Positions 34,313 to 42,777 of a stretch of 64,000 nt of DNA are shown in pieces (the first letter of the stretch is position 1; every line of letters begins with the position of its first letter). This stretch comes from Candidatus Melainabacteria bacterium (GTDB lineage: Bacteria > Cyanobacteriota > Vampirovibrionia > Obscuribacterales > Obscuribacteraceae). The position numbers and the translations under genes are program-made. A model generated the notes under the pieces. The model was not told the origin of the DNA. It did no database searches and was given only the letters and a program-made list of their open reading frames with translations. The stretch spans positions 434,001 through 498,000 of the forward strand of contig RXJR01000001.1 in assembly GCA_003963305.1 (NCBI GenBank), written 5' to 3'.

Positions 34313-35873
34313 GAGTCAGACGCGGCCAATCATCAGTCCGAAAAGGAGTAACCGGCAACTTGTCGGCGCTGTACAGATTCACCGTTGGGTTATCAGCCCA
34401 TCCATAGCGCACAGCTGTCGGAGAAGGAACACGTGGACTCGAGACGATCACACAATCTCCATCGACCTGCGCATCAGCATTTGTCCAGCGCTTATTCTCG
34501 CCGGCGATTTCAAAACCTGTGATTGGCAACGAATTTGAAATCAAACCCTTATCTGCATATCTGAATTTGATTCGTACCTTATTGCCGTCGATTTGCATGG
34601 AATCGTAGATTGGACTGGCATAGGGTCTCGAAATATGATACTGAGTCGCCAGTGCTACGGAAGCCAGACGTCGCGCAATTTCCTTTTTCTGTGTGGCGTG
34701 CATACCGGCATCAGCACCAGGAATGGTGTCAAGAGTGACCACCATATAAGTGTATGGAATTCGGCGGCAAATCGCTTGCGTCTCACGCATAATCGCCCAA
34801 TCACTGTCCTCAGGCGCCTTTTGTTTGGCACCATAATTAGGGAGCTGCACAAAAATAATAGGCAACGTCGGATCTTTGAATTGATTACGCCAATCTGACA
34901 CCATCAGCGCAAACAATCTTCTGTAACGCAACGCAGATAGATAAACGTCTGCTTCCCCTTGATAGAAAATCGCTCCGCGCATGGCAAACGGTGCTACGGG
35001 AGCCAACAGTGTATCAAAAGCCACCGATGCCTTCTTCATTCTTGGCGGAGAAGGTTCTTCGGGTTGCTTTCCTGTCTTGCCGTTTGCAAACCAGGTTTGC
35101 AAATCTTTCTTGTACTGATCCATCGAATCTTGATAGAGCGCGAAACTCTTATCGGAATTGGTACCAATCGATTTGAATTCGTTGGAAGTATCGATTGACT
35201 TGCGGCTTACGAAAGTCTCCAACGACGCACCACCGTGAGCCGATTGTATTAATCCGATCGGCACATTCAGGTTCTTATACAAATCCATTCCAAAGAACAA
35301 CCCAACACCCGAGAATTTTTCCACCTCTTCTTTGGTTGGAGCAGTCCAGTGAACATGAGGATCAGTTTGGGGAACGAAGGCGCTTTCATCGTTGTTGAGT
35401 TTGAAAAGTCTGAGCGTCGAATTCATGGCCAAATTAGTATCGCTTTCACTATGATCGATTTTGCGATACGGCAAGCCCATGTTCGACTGTCCGGCACAAA
35501 GCCATACTTCGCCCATCAGAACATCATGAATGACGATCTCTGACTTCCCATGGATGACCAGTTCAAGCGGCGTGCCGGTAGCGGCAATGGGCTTCAATGT
35601 TACGCCCCACCGTCCTTTGTCATCAGCAGTGACGACAGAGGCCTGGTCAGCAATCTTTACACCAATCAGCTCACCCGGCTCCGCAGCACCCCAGATACGG
35701 ATCGGTTTATCACGCTGCAGCACCATGCCATCAGAAAAAATCCGCGGCACTTTTGGATTTGCCAGCGCGGGCGAAGCAAATCCAACAATGGCGCTAAATA
35801 CGCTGAAGGCGTACAGAACCGAAAACAACCAGCGTATCTGGTGCTTGATACCAAACATGCGAACTATGACCAT
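34296..35873 (-). CDS. exported sialate O-acetylesterase-like protein
   Basis: A 525-aa protein with a signal peptide (WLFSVLYAFSVFSAIVGFASPALA) and the SGNH-type sialate O-acetylesterase layout: an N-terminal jelly-roll (SDGMVLQRDKPIRIWG), the catalytic Ser in WLCAGQSNMGLPY and a later FVQLPNYG. A late His (DAGMHATQK) can complete the site. It removes O-acetyl groups from sialic acids or other sugars. ATGs at 35873 and 35858 are both possible; the latter has GGGGATGG about 10 bases upstream. Further upstream the frame runs into 15-bp repeats. Confidence 0.85.
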   Translation of the reverse strand: MVIVRMFGIKHQIRWLFSVLYAFSVFSAIVGFASPALANPKVPRIFSDGMVLQRDKPIRIWGAAEPGELIGVKIADQASVVTADDKGRWGVTLKPIAATGTPLELVIHGKSEIVIHDVLMGEVWLCAGQSNMGLPYRKIDHSESDTNLAMNSTLRLFKLNNDESAFVPQTDPHVHWTAPTKEEVEKFSGVGLFFGMDLYKNLNVPIGLIQSAHGGASLETFVSRKSIDTSNEFKSIGTNSDKSFALYQDSMDQYKKDLQTWFANGKTGKQPEEPSPPRMKKASVAFDTLLAPVAPFAMRGAIFYQGEADVYLSALRYRRLFALMVSDWRNQFKDPTLPIIFVQLPNYGAKQKAPEDSDWAIMRETQAICRRIPYTYMVVTLDTIPGADAGMHATQKKEIARRLASVALATQYHISRPYASPIYDSMQIDGNKVRIKFRYADKGLISNSLPITGFEIAGENKRWTNADAQVDGDCVIVSSPRVPSPTAVRYGWADNPTVNLYSADKLPVTPFRTDDWPRLTQKKSY

Positions 35874-35885
35874 CCCCAATATGCC

Positions 35886-35960
35886 ATCCGAACAACAACC
35901 ATCCGAACTACAATCATCTGAGTAACAAGTTTCCGAGTTGCAAGTCTCTGAATTACAAGT
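35886..35960. repeat. 15-bp tandem repeat, five units
   Basis: Five diverged 15-bp units with the plus-strand pattern (A/T/C)TC(C/T)GA(A/G)(C/T)(A/T)(A/G)CAA(C/G)T or similar. The unit at 35946-35960 includes the stop codon of the HPPD gene; the others fill the gap to the acetylesterase start. Confidence 0.8.
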
Positions 35961-37077
35961 TTCCTCGTTTTTCTTGTTCAAGTTCGATTGATTCGAACAA
36001 AGCCTGGAAGTTACCCTTTCCAAAACCTTTAGCGCCTTTTCGTTGAATTACTTCAAAGAATAGAGTCGGACGATCTTGAACGGGCTTTGTGAAAATCTGC
36101 AGCAAGTATCCATCAGATTCTCTATCTACAAGAATTCCCAGTGGTGCCAACTGCGCAATATCCTCATCGATTTTTCCGACGCGTTCAGGCAACGCATCAT
36201 AATACGATTGTGGCACAGTTAAGAATTCGATGCCTCGATTGCGCAATTCGCTAACGGTCGCAATGATGTCTCTCGTTGAAATGGCAATGTGCTGCACACC
36301 AGGGGCGGTGTAATAGTCGAGATATTCCTGGATCTGTGATTTGCGCTTGCCTGCCGCAGGTTCATTGATAGGCATTTTGATTGAGCCGCTCTTGTTTGCC
36401 ATAACTTTGGAAACAAGCGCTGAATACTGCGTGCTGATGTCGCTGGCGTCGAAATATTGATAGACGTAGAATCCAAAAACGTCCTGATAGTACTTGACCC
36501 ACTTCTCCATGTGATCGACTTCGACGTTACCAACTATGTGATCGATTGCAGCCAGACCGACTGACTTGCCCTTCTTGTTAGTGACGGGTTTGAAACCTGG
36601 CATGAATGGTCCATTCCACTCATTTCGTTGCACGAACGTGTGGATTGTATCGCCATAGGTTCTGACTGATGCCGACATGAATTTACCGTTCTCATCCTCG
36701 AATTGAACGGGCTTGCCGGCACAGGTTGCGCCGCGAGCTATGGCCGCCTCGTACGCCGCTTTGACGTCGCGAGTTCTAAACCCGACAGATTTGACTCCAT
36801 CACCATGCTGATGAACATGCTCAGCGACGTCGCTGGTAGCATTCAGAGATCCAGTCAGAATCAAAAACACATGATCTTGCTTGAGAATGTACGAAACCTT
36901 GGTTCTTTCCCCAGTCTCGAGCCCACGGTAACCAATCAGGTCGAACCCGAAACCCTGGTAGTAGTAGTAACAAGCCTGTAGCGCATTGCCGACATAGAAT
37001 TCGACATGGTCGAATCCATCAACCGAGATTTCATTTACTGCTTGAGCTCTCTCAAGTTCCGCCGAATTTTTGGCCAT
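35953..37077 (-). CDS. hpd: 4-hydroxyphenylpyruvate dioxygenase
   Basis: A 374-aa HPPD with two VOC domains. The iron ligands are His180 (AIDHIVGNV), His263 (GVQHIAIST) and Glu342 (LFFEVIQRKG), and the C-terminal gating helix with GAKGFGKGNFQALFESIE is intact. It converts 4-hydroxyphenylpyruvate to homogentisate, used for tyrosine breakdown or quinone/tocopherol synthesis. No homogentisate gene lies nearby. AGAGGA is 8 bases before the ATG. A TPR lipoprotein gene lies 12 bases upstream in the same direction, so they may be cotranscribed. Confidence 0.95.
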   Translation of the reverse strand: MAKNSAELERAQAVNEISVDGFDHVEFYVGNALQACYYYYQGFGFDLIGYRGLETGERTKVSYILKQDHVFLILTGSLNATSDVAEHVHQHGDGVKSVGFRTRDVKAAYEAAIARGATCAGKPVQFEDENGKFMSASVRTYGDTIHTFVQRNEWNGPFMPGFKPVTNKKGKSVGLAAIDHIVGNVEVDHMEKWVKYYQDVFGFYVYQYFDASDISTQYSALVSKVMANKSGSIKMPINEPAAGKRKSQIQEYLDYYTAPGVQHIAISTRDIIATVSELRNRGIEFLTVPQSYYDALPERVGKIDEDIAQLAPLGILVDRESDGYLLQIFTKPVQDRPTLFFEVIQRKGAKGFGKGNFQALFESIELEQEKRGNL

Positions 37078-37089
37078 TAACCAATCCTC

Positions 37090-37779
37090 TTACTTGCTTT
37101 TGAACGTCAACTGTATGGCTTTCGCCTCTTTGTTTGCAGGCTCGGCTGCAAGCACTTCTTCTACCAACTTTTTTCCTTCTTCAGAATTTTTATCAAGAGC
37201 CAAAAGTGACTGAGCCAATCCCAATTTGGCAGGGGCAAAGTCTGGTGCTCGCTGAACGAGCAATCGATAGTCTTCAACGGCGCCTTTGGCATCACCAGTG
37301 GTGCGCTTAATCTCAGCCAACTTGAACAACTTAATGGAACTGAATTCGTTGCCTGTTACAGCCATTTGATAGTACTTCAGCGCTTCTTTTTTCTTGCCGA
37401 AGTGCTCGAGAATCTGCCCACGCATAAACTTCAACGTCAAGACATCCGGATATTTTTCATCAAGCTTGTCGAGCATCGCAAGCGAGCCCTTCTCATCACC
37501 GGCTAAAGCCTTTCGCCAGGCAATCAAGCTTTGCTCAGCAACTGCAGTTTCAACCTCAGCGTTAAAACCACTCAATTGTTGATTCTGGGCAGCGACCAAT
37601 GCTGATGCTTCTCTCGAACTGGACGAACTGGACGGATTTGCAGCGTCGTCGGATCGGTAGTAAAGATTTTGTCCCTTTTCTACCTTTCTCGTAGCTTCTG
37701 ATGTAGTGAGGGTTTTAGAGCAACCGCCGGCTAGCAGCACAGTTGCAACCGAAAAGCACCACAGGCTTGTTCGTTTCAT
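37090..37779 (-). CDS. TPR lipoprotein
   Basis: A 229-aa protein with lipobox LAGGC at about residues 17-21, so a lipidated envelope protein. After a Ser-rich spacer come about four TPRs (for example LTLKFMRGQILEHFGKKKEALKYYQMA and APAKLGLAQSLLAL). It reads into the HPPD gene. The ATG at 37779 (KRTSLWCFSVATVLLAGG) begins the lipoprotein leader; an ATG at 37791 is possible. Partner proteins unknown. Confidence 0.8.
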   Translation of the reverse strand: MKRTSLWCFSVATVLLAGGCSKTLTTSEATRKVEKGQNLYYRSDDAANPSSSSSSREASALVAAQNQQLSGFNAEVETAVAEQSLIAWRKALAGDEKGSLAMLDKLDEKYPDVLTLKFMRGQILEHFGKKKEALKYYQMAVTGNEFSSIKLFKLAEIKRTTGDAKGAVEDYRLLVQRAPDFAPAKLGLAQSLLALDKNSEEGKKLVEEVLAAEPANKEAKAIQLTFKSK

Positions 37780-37879
37780 GTGACCGTCCAATAACAGGCA
37801 AAACGCATTGCCCTACGGTTTAAAGCATACCTTGAAGCGGCGCTCCAAGCTTGATTTTACAGATTAACGCTAACTAGCT

Positions 37880-38674
37880 TTACGGCAGAAGTGGAGCGTG
37901 TCCAAATCCTTGCACTGACTTTGAATCTTTGATTTTTGAAGCTGAAAGATTGCGACGCAGGCTAGACTCCGGCAACGGTGGAGGCAGCGAATCTTCTTCG
38001 GTGGGATCTTCGGCAGCAACTTTCTCTGCAGCGTGCGCATCCTTCGCCTTGGACAAAAGATAGTGAATACGCGCATTTACACGAGCAACATACTTTTCGG
38101 GAACAGCGTTTTGGTAGACCAGATCCACGAGAATGCGCGATGCCTGGTAAACCTTGCCGTTCGCTTCCAGTAACTCTGAGAGCGCCACTCGCAAAAGCAG
38201 GTCCTTCGGTTTTTGGTCTTTGAGAATCGTCAATCGGTCGATTGCTTCATCCAGTTGCTGAGGACGGGCTTTGGTCAAAGACAACTCGTGATAGGCAACG
38301 TACAAAGATGGATCCATCGATGTCGCCTCGAGCAATTCGGAGGCGGCTTCTTGATTCTTACCGGCAATTCTCAGGGCTCGACCCAGCTCATACCGAGCTT
38401 TGGCGTTTTCGGGCGATTGCTGCACAACCTGGCGAGCAGCTTCAACGGCGGCTTCGGGGTCAACCGACTGCGGGTGTTGCGAATATTGCGAGTGTTGCTG
38501 CTGAGCTGAGGCAACGGTCGATGTGGCCAACACAAAACCTGCGACTGTGCCTGCGAACGTCCCGGCGGTCGTGCCGACGACGATCAGTCCAGAGGCAAAC
38601 GACAACAAGGAGCCCCGCAAAGCGGACCCCCACAAATTGCTCTTACTATCGTTTGCCTTACGTAAACAGGGCAA
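37880..38674 (-). CDS. exported TPR protein
   Basis: A 264-aa protein. A long hydrophobic Gly/Ala/Thr stretch (about 20-57) is a signal peptide or anchor, followed by a Gln/His/Ser spacer and three to four TPRs (ARYELGRALRIAGKNQEAASELLEA; AYHELSLTKARPQQLDEAIDRL). The tail is charged and Pro-rich. The start is TTG with GGAG 10 bases upstream; no ATG lies before the hydrophobic segment. It lies in the same direction as the next TPR lipoprotein gene, about 100 bases away. Confidence 0.75.
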   Translation of the reverse strand: MPCLRKANDSKSNLWGSALRGSLLSFASGLIVVGTTAGTFAGTVAGFVLATSTVASAQQQHSQYSQHPQSVDPEAAVEAARQVVQQSPENAKARYELGRALRIAGKNQEAASELLEATSMDPSLYVAYHELSLTKARPQQLDEAIDRLTILKDQKPKDLLLRVALSELLEANGKVYQASRILVDLVYQNAVPEKYVARVNARIHYLLSKAKDAHAAEKVAAEDPTEEDSLPPPLPESSLRRNLSASKIKDSKSVQGFGHAPLLP

Positions 38675-38761
38675 GGCTTTCGCACTCCTGAACCGGTGAA
38701 AAATAATCGCGAACGCGGCTTATCCTCTTAGCTTTTTGGTCTTTTGTCAACAGGAAACCAC

Positions 38762-38989
38762 TCATACTTTGCGAATACTCAAGAGATAGTGACCTTCCGG
38801 GCACTTAATCTGCGCCTCGATCGTGTGCCCTTCCGCACCCACACTGGATGTTACGCTCTCAACGGGCTCACCTGCGTCCAGTAAAACGTCCAAAACGTCG
38901 CCTGACGGCACCTTATCGAGAAAGAGCCGGGTCTTAACAAAGTTCATTGGGCAGGCGACGCCGCGCAAATCGAGATCGTGCTTAGTCAT
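38762..38989 (-). CDS. TusA-like sulfur carrier
   Basis: A 75-aa protein with the TusA fold pattern: HDLDLRGVACPMNFVKTRLFL then LDVLLDAGEPVESV. The canonical sulfur-carrying Cys motif is CPxP; here it is CPMN, so the Cys is kept and the second Pro is lost. TusA-family proteins pass sulfane sulfur to tRNA thiolation or cofactor synthesis. The ATG overlaps the end of the upstream zinc-ribbon gene by 8 bases, suggesting translational coupling. Confidence 0.85.
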   Translation of the reverse strand: MTKHDLDLRGVACPMNFVKTRLFLDKVPSGDVLDVLLDAGEPVESVTSSVGAEGHTIEAQIKCPEGHYLLSIRKV

Positions 38990-39275
38990 TACTCTTATTG
39001 AAGCAGGTCTCAGGGATACATGTCGAAGGAGACGGGCAATCCTCAACGCCCTTGTAGCGCACCCATTCCTTACGAAAGCAGTCCCGGCCCATTATATAGC
39101 CGGCCAGTCCAGAAACAAGCTTCTGCGGCGTTTCCTGCTCTATTGCAGCCAGGCAATCAAGACAGTAGACCACCTCGACATTACCCAGAGCCAAATTAAT
39201 TACCTGTTTGCGAAGACAGAGAGCAGCGCCGCACTTGCTGCACTGAACCGGAACCCCTTCTACTTGATCAGCCAT
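38982..39275 (-). CDS. small Cys-rich zinc-ribbon-like protein
   Basis: A 97-aa protein with paired Cys motifs CSKCG and YCLDC, which together look like a zinc ribbon, plus four more Cys near the end (RDCFRKEW, EDCPSPSTCIPETCF). Not recognised as a named family. Its stop overlaps the start of the TusA-like gene, so the two are probably made together; a role in binding or receiving sulfur or metal is only an inference. Confidence 0.65.
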   Translation of the reverse strand: MADQVEGVPVQCSKCGAALCLRKQVINLALGNVEVVYCLDCLAAIEQETPQKLVSGLAGYIMGRDCFRKEWVRYKGVEDCPSPSTCIPETCFNKSND

Positions 39276-39386
39276 TTTTCAAACCTGGACGGCAGATCGG
39301 CATTTTACGCCTTCCTGTTCGTACTTTCCCGATATACGCTCACCAATAATTCACATACGCTACATTCAACCTCTGGAGTCCTAAAG

Positions 39387-41900
39387 ATGGCAGCCGAAAA
39401 GCTGACTGTTCAAGAACACCAATTGCCTCAGCTAGACACCAAAGACTCGAGCCAGAAATGGCGCGACGAACTGGGCAGCGTTCACTTCAGACAAGCCGCG
39501 TCGGAAGTGGTGAGCAGCATCGCCGCCGGCACCAGCGGCGCAGTCGCCTATGGATTGCTGTCAGCGTCAGGACCATACGGTAAGGCACTGAGCATTCCGG
39601 TCGCCATGCTGGCCGGCAGCGTCACCAAATATGGTGCCAAAGGCGGACTGCAAGAAGCATTTCTAGACGACAAAGATCACACGCTCTCCAGTGCCGATCT
39701 AGCCTGGGGCGCAGTAGACGGCTCATCCGGAATAAGCGCCAGCCTGGCAGATCAGGGAGCTTCGCGAGCATTTCTGCGAAACATGGGGCGCAAAGAATTA
39801 GGTGCACAAACATCGCTCGAAACAGCCGAGCTGGCCGGCAAACAACTAGTGGAAGGGCACGCCTGGAAAGGAATTCAATACAACGTGTTCCGGGGACTGG
39901 CAGGTGGTGCAGCCGGTAGTGCAACATGGAGCACATTCCACGAAACACACGACAACTGGAATCAAATCAAAAGCAACCCGGTTGATGGCATTGCATCCAC
40001 TCTAACGGGAGTCGGCATAGATACGGCTATCGGCGCCGCGACAGGTGGAGTCTTCGGCGGTGGATTGACAGCACTGCGCCGGTCACCAGAAATTGTCGGC
40101 AGAACCATGGCCGGTATCAAAGGCGACCAGAGCTACCTGAAGATGAATGAGTTCGTCATCAACGACTTCCACAGCAACCTCGACCGCCTTCCCCAATTAA
40201 AAACAAAACTCGATGAACGCACAGCAGTGTCTGCAGCCCGCGGCGTATCTTCTGAGTTCAACGTGGCTGGCGACGCGCTCTCTGGACACGTCAATTTCGC
40301 TTACACAAGAGGTGGCGAAGTCGAGAATCAAGCACTGGCCAGAATGGGCTTGAAAAACATAATTCCAGGCAATCATGAATACGATGCTGCAGGCGGTAAA
40401 TTCATACCGGAGCGATATCCGACTGTGATGGAGCCAATCCTCAAGGAAAACCCACAGATTTCCTTGCTCAATGCCAATCTCGACCTTTCTGCTTATCCTG
40501 ACTATGCCAAACTAACCAAACCATATGTGGTGCACGAGATACCGGGACCGAACGGACCTGAAAAGGTTGCCACAGTCGGATTGATCACTGAAGAGGGCGC
40601 AGTCGGAAAAATTCGCTATGAAGATGCGGCGCAGACGGCAATCAAAACAGTGCGTGAGTTAAACGATCAAGGCATCAAAAACATCAAACTGCTCACGCAC
40701 TTAGGTTTAGATGAAGACAAGAAACTAGCCCAAGCTTTGCTCGACAACAACCTCGTTGTGGCAAAGATTTCAGGCGGACACACACATGATGTGATCGCAA
40801 GCCCGCTCTGGGTGCGAGAACAACAAACGCTTGCAGACAAACTGCAATTCTGGAAAGCGCCTCGAGAAATTCCAATTACACAAGCAGGATCGAGCGGCAA
40901 CTATCTGGCTGAGAATCACATCGTCTTCAATGCGGACGGCTCAGCCAATCGCTGGCTCACTACCGGGCGCCTGCATAGCGTAAGAGATGTTGCACCAGAT
41001 CCCGGTCTGAAATCTTTCATTGAATCCCAAACGGCCGAAATCAATCAACTCAAAGCAACAAGGTACGACGCCACTGCCAGTCAATCATACTCTCTGGCGA
41101 ATGCCAGAAATCGTGAAACAGCTCTGGGTAACTTGATAGCAGACGCAACACTAACGGGATTGCAAAAACGCATGGGTGATGAGGCACCACAAATTGCCAT
41201 GGTGCATTCCGGTGGCATCCGTTCATCCATTCCAGGTGGACAGCCGCTCACCAGGCAGGAAATCGCCAACGTCTTCATGAACGCAGGAAATGTGGAAGGC
41301 GAGCAGAAAGAGCTGGTCATGCTCACATTGAGCGGGAAGAACATCAAAGACGCGCTCGAATACGGTATCCGAGAATATCCACTGGCAGAAAACCCATCGC
41401 TCGGACAGCGCCTCTCGCAAGTCTTTGGAAATACATCCAACTCGCGCTTCGACGAGCCTGGAAATTTTGTTCAAGTCAGCGGCATGAAATATTCCTTCGA
41501 TCTCACGAAACAACCGTGGAACCGCGTTACAGACGTGAGCGTAAGAATGCCCGATGGTTCTTATCAAGCCATTCAAGATGGCGGCGCTTACAAAGTGGTG
41601 ACACGCTTCCATCCCGTAGACAAATGGAACAAGGCGGGTCTGTTCGGCGATACTCTGCCTGAAGACGAAATCTATGCTAAGTTGAATGCCAAGCCGATCA
41701 AGGTTTCTCAAGTCGATTTGCTCGGCGAACACATCCAGGGGCGCTCACTCAATCCTCTGGTCGATTCGAAAGTCGAAGGACGCGTAAACAACGTCACACC
41801 AGTGTACAAAGACATTTCAGTTCGTCCCCAGCCTTCGATTGTTGGATATTCAACTCTGGCAGCGCAAGATGCAAAACCCGACAATACGGAACGTCGCTAA
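39387..41900 (+). CDS. large 5'-nucleotidase fusion with Gly-rich N-terminal region
   Basis: An 837-aa protein. The first about 240 residues have no signal peptide and are rich in Gly/Ala/Ser with several amphipathic stretches (for example GTSGAVAYGLLSASGPYGKAL, GIDTAIGAATGGVFGGGLTAL patterns). Then comes a UshA-like metallophosphatase with NDFHSNLDRL, GDALSG, IPGNHEYDAAGG, THLGLDED and SGGHTHDV, and a C-terminal 5'-nucleotidase domain with LGNLIADA and VHSGGIRSSI. It should hydrolyse nucleotides or sugar nucleotides. The ATG follows GGAG. The gene overlaps the next one by 32 bases. Confidence 0.85.
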   Translation: MAAEKLTVQEHQLPQLDTKDSSQKWRDELGSVHFRQAASEVVSSIAAGTSGAVAYGLLSASGPYGKALSIPVAMLAGSVTKYGAKGGLQEAFLDDKDHTLSSADLAWGAVDGSSGISASLADQGASRAFLRNMGRKELGAQTSLETAELAGKQLVEGHAWKGIQYNVFRGLAGGAAGSATWSTFHETHDNWNQIKSNPVDGIASTLTGVGIDTAIGAATGGVFGGGLTALRRSPEIVGRTMAGIKGDQSYLKMNEFVINDFHSNLDRLPQLKTKLDERTAVSAARGVSSEFNVAGDALSGHVNFAYTRGGEVENQALARMGLKNIIPGNHEYDAAGGKFIPERYPTVMEPILKENPQISLLNANLDLSAYPDYAKLTKPYVVHEIPGPNGPEKVATVGLITEEGAVGKIRYEDAAQTAIKTVRELNDQGIKNIKLLTHLGLDEDKKLAQALLDNNLVVAKISGGHTHDVIASPLWVREQQTLADKLQFWKAPREIPITQAGSSGNYLAENHIVFNADGSANRWLTTGRLHSVRDVAPDPGLKSFIESQTAEINQLKATRYDATASQSYSLANARNRETALGNLIADATLTGLQKRMGDEAPQIAMVHSGGIRSSIPGGQPLTRQEIANVFMNAGNVEGEQKELVMLTLSGKNIKDALEYGIREYPLAENPSLGQRLSQVFGNTSNSRFDEPGNFVQVSGMKYSFDLTKQPWNRVTDVSVRMPDGSYQAIQDGGAYKVVTRFHPVDKWNKAGLFGDTLPEDEIYAKLNAKPIKVSQVDLLGEHIQGRSLNPLVDSKVEGRVNNVTPVYKDISVRPQPSIVGYSTLAAQDAKPDNTERR

Positions 41901-42555
41901 GATATCGATTGCAGTCCTCACCGTCAGCTTGATCGCAACAACAGAAGCTTTCGCCACCGCAGACGAAGATTGTTACGAGGCAGTCATTCGCGGACGGCAA
42001 CTAGTCGCAAAAAACGACCTGGTCGGCGCCCTGCAAACATTTCGCACCGCCCAGCGCATACAACCAGTCGACAGTAGACCTTATTTCTGGATTGGCTATT
42101 GCCTGGAGCGCAGCGGCGATTTAAACGGTGCAGTCAAGGCCTACGCCGACTGCCTCAACTCAGCAAAAATGCACGGCATGGACTCAGCCGAACTGCGCGT
42201 TGATCTTGGCAATACGCTCTGCCGTTTGAATTACTATAAAGAAGCGATTTTCGACTACAAAAGAGCACTGGTCATCGATCCGAGTTTGACTGTTGCTCAC
42301 ATCGGCCTGCTTAGAACTTATATTGAAACGAAAGACTGGCCCGCTGCCAATCGCGAATTCGACTATTGCACAACCCACTCGATTACAAGTCCTGAAATCG
42401 ACTATTTGCGCGCTCTTGCACTGACGGCGCAAGGAGCAAAAGCAGAGGCGCTGGCGCAGATCCAAACTTTCATAAGCTCTAATCAAAGAACATTACAAAA
42501 TACGGCGGTCATGGAAAAAGCTCGAGCCCTTGAAGCAGAGCTGAAACGACCGTAG
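41869..42555 (+). CDS. exported TPR protein
   Basis: A 228-aa protein with a signal peptide (ISIAVLTVSLIATTEAFA) and about four TPRs from residue 40 (SRPYFWIGYCLERSGDLNGAVKAYADCL; LRVDLGNTLCRLNYYKEAIFDYKRAL). The ATG at 41869 lies inside the end of the nucleotidase gene, giving a 32-base overlap and probable translational coupling. An ATG at 41839 would add a short N-terminal extension before the leader. Role unknown. Confidence 0.75.
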   Translation: MQNPTIRNVAKISIAVLTVSLIATTEAFATADEDCYEAVIRGRQLVAKNDLVGALQTFRTAQRIQPVDSRPYFWIGYCLERSGDLNGAVKAYADCLNSAKMHGMDSAELRVDLGNTLCRLNYYKEAIFDYKRALVIDPSLTVAHIGLLRTYIETKDWPAANREFDYCTTHSITSPEIDYLRALALTAQGAKAEALAQIQTFISSNQRTLQNTAVMEKARALEAELKRP

Positions 42556-42670
42556 CTTCGCCCAACCTTGAGTGCTTTTAACCACCCGCCGGACAATCTG
42601 TATGTATGCTGGATTCAAGTTGTCGTACATCGCCGCCTGGTATCGCACTTAAGCCGGTGCCTGCGCAATC

Positions 42671-42747
42671 ACCGGCGAGACTCCATCACCGGCAATTCCA
42701 ATCCAGGTAACTTCAATCCAGGCAACTTCAATTACCGGCAAGACTCC
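42671..42747. repeat. 15-bp tandem repeat flanked by a 14-bp direct repeat
   Basis: Three 15-bp units, 42694-42708, 42709-42723 and 42724-42738, of the form AA(T/C)TTC... or AATTCCAATCCAGGT. They are flanked by ACCGGCGAGACTCC (42671-42684) and ACCGGCAAGACTCC (42734-42747). They lie in the leader of the aspartase-like gene. Confidence 0.7.
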
Positions 42748-42777
42748 GCAATCCCAGCAGAGAACACAGAGAACATA

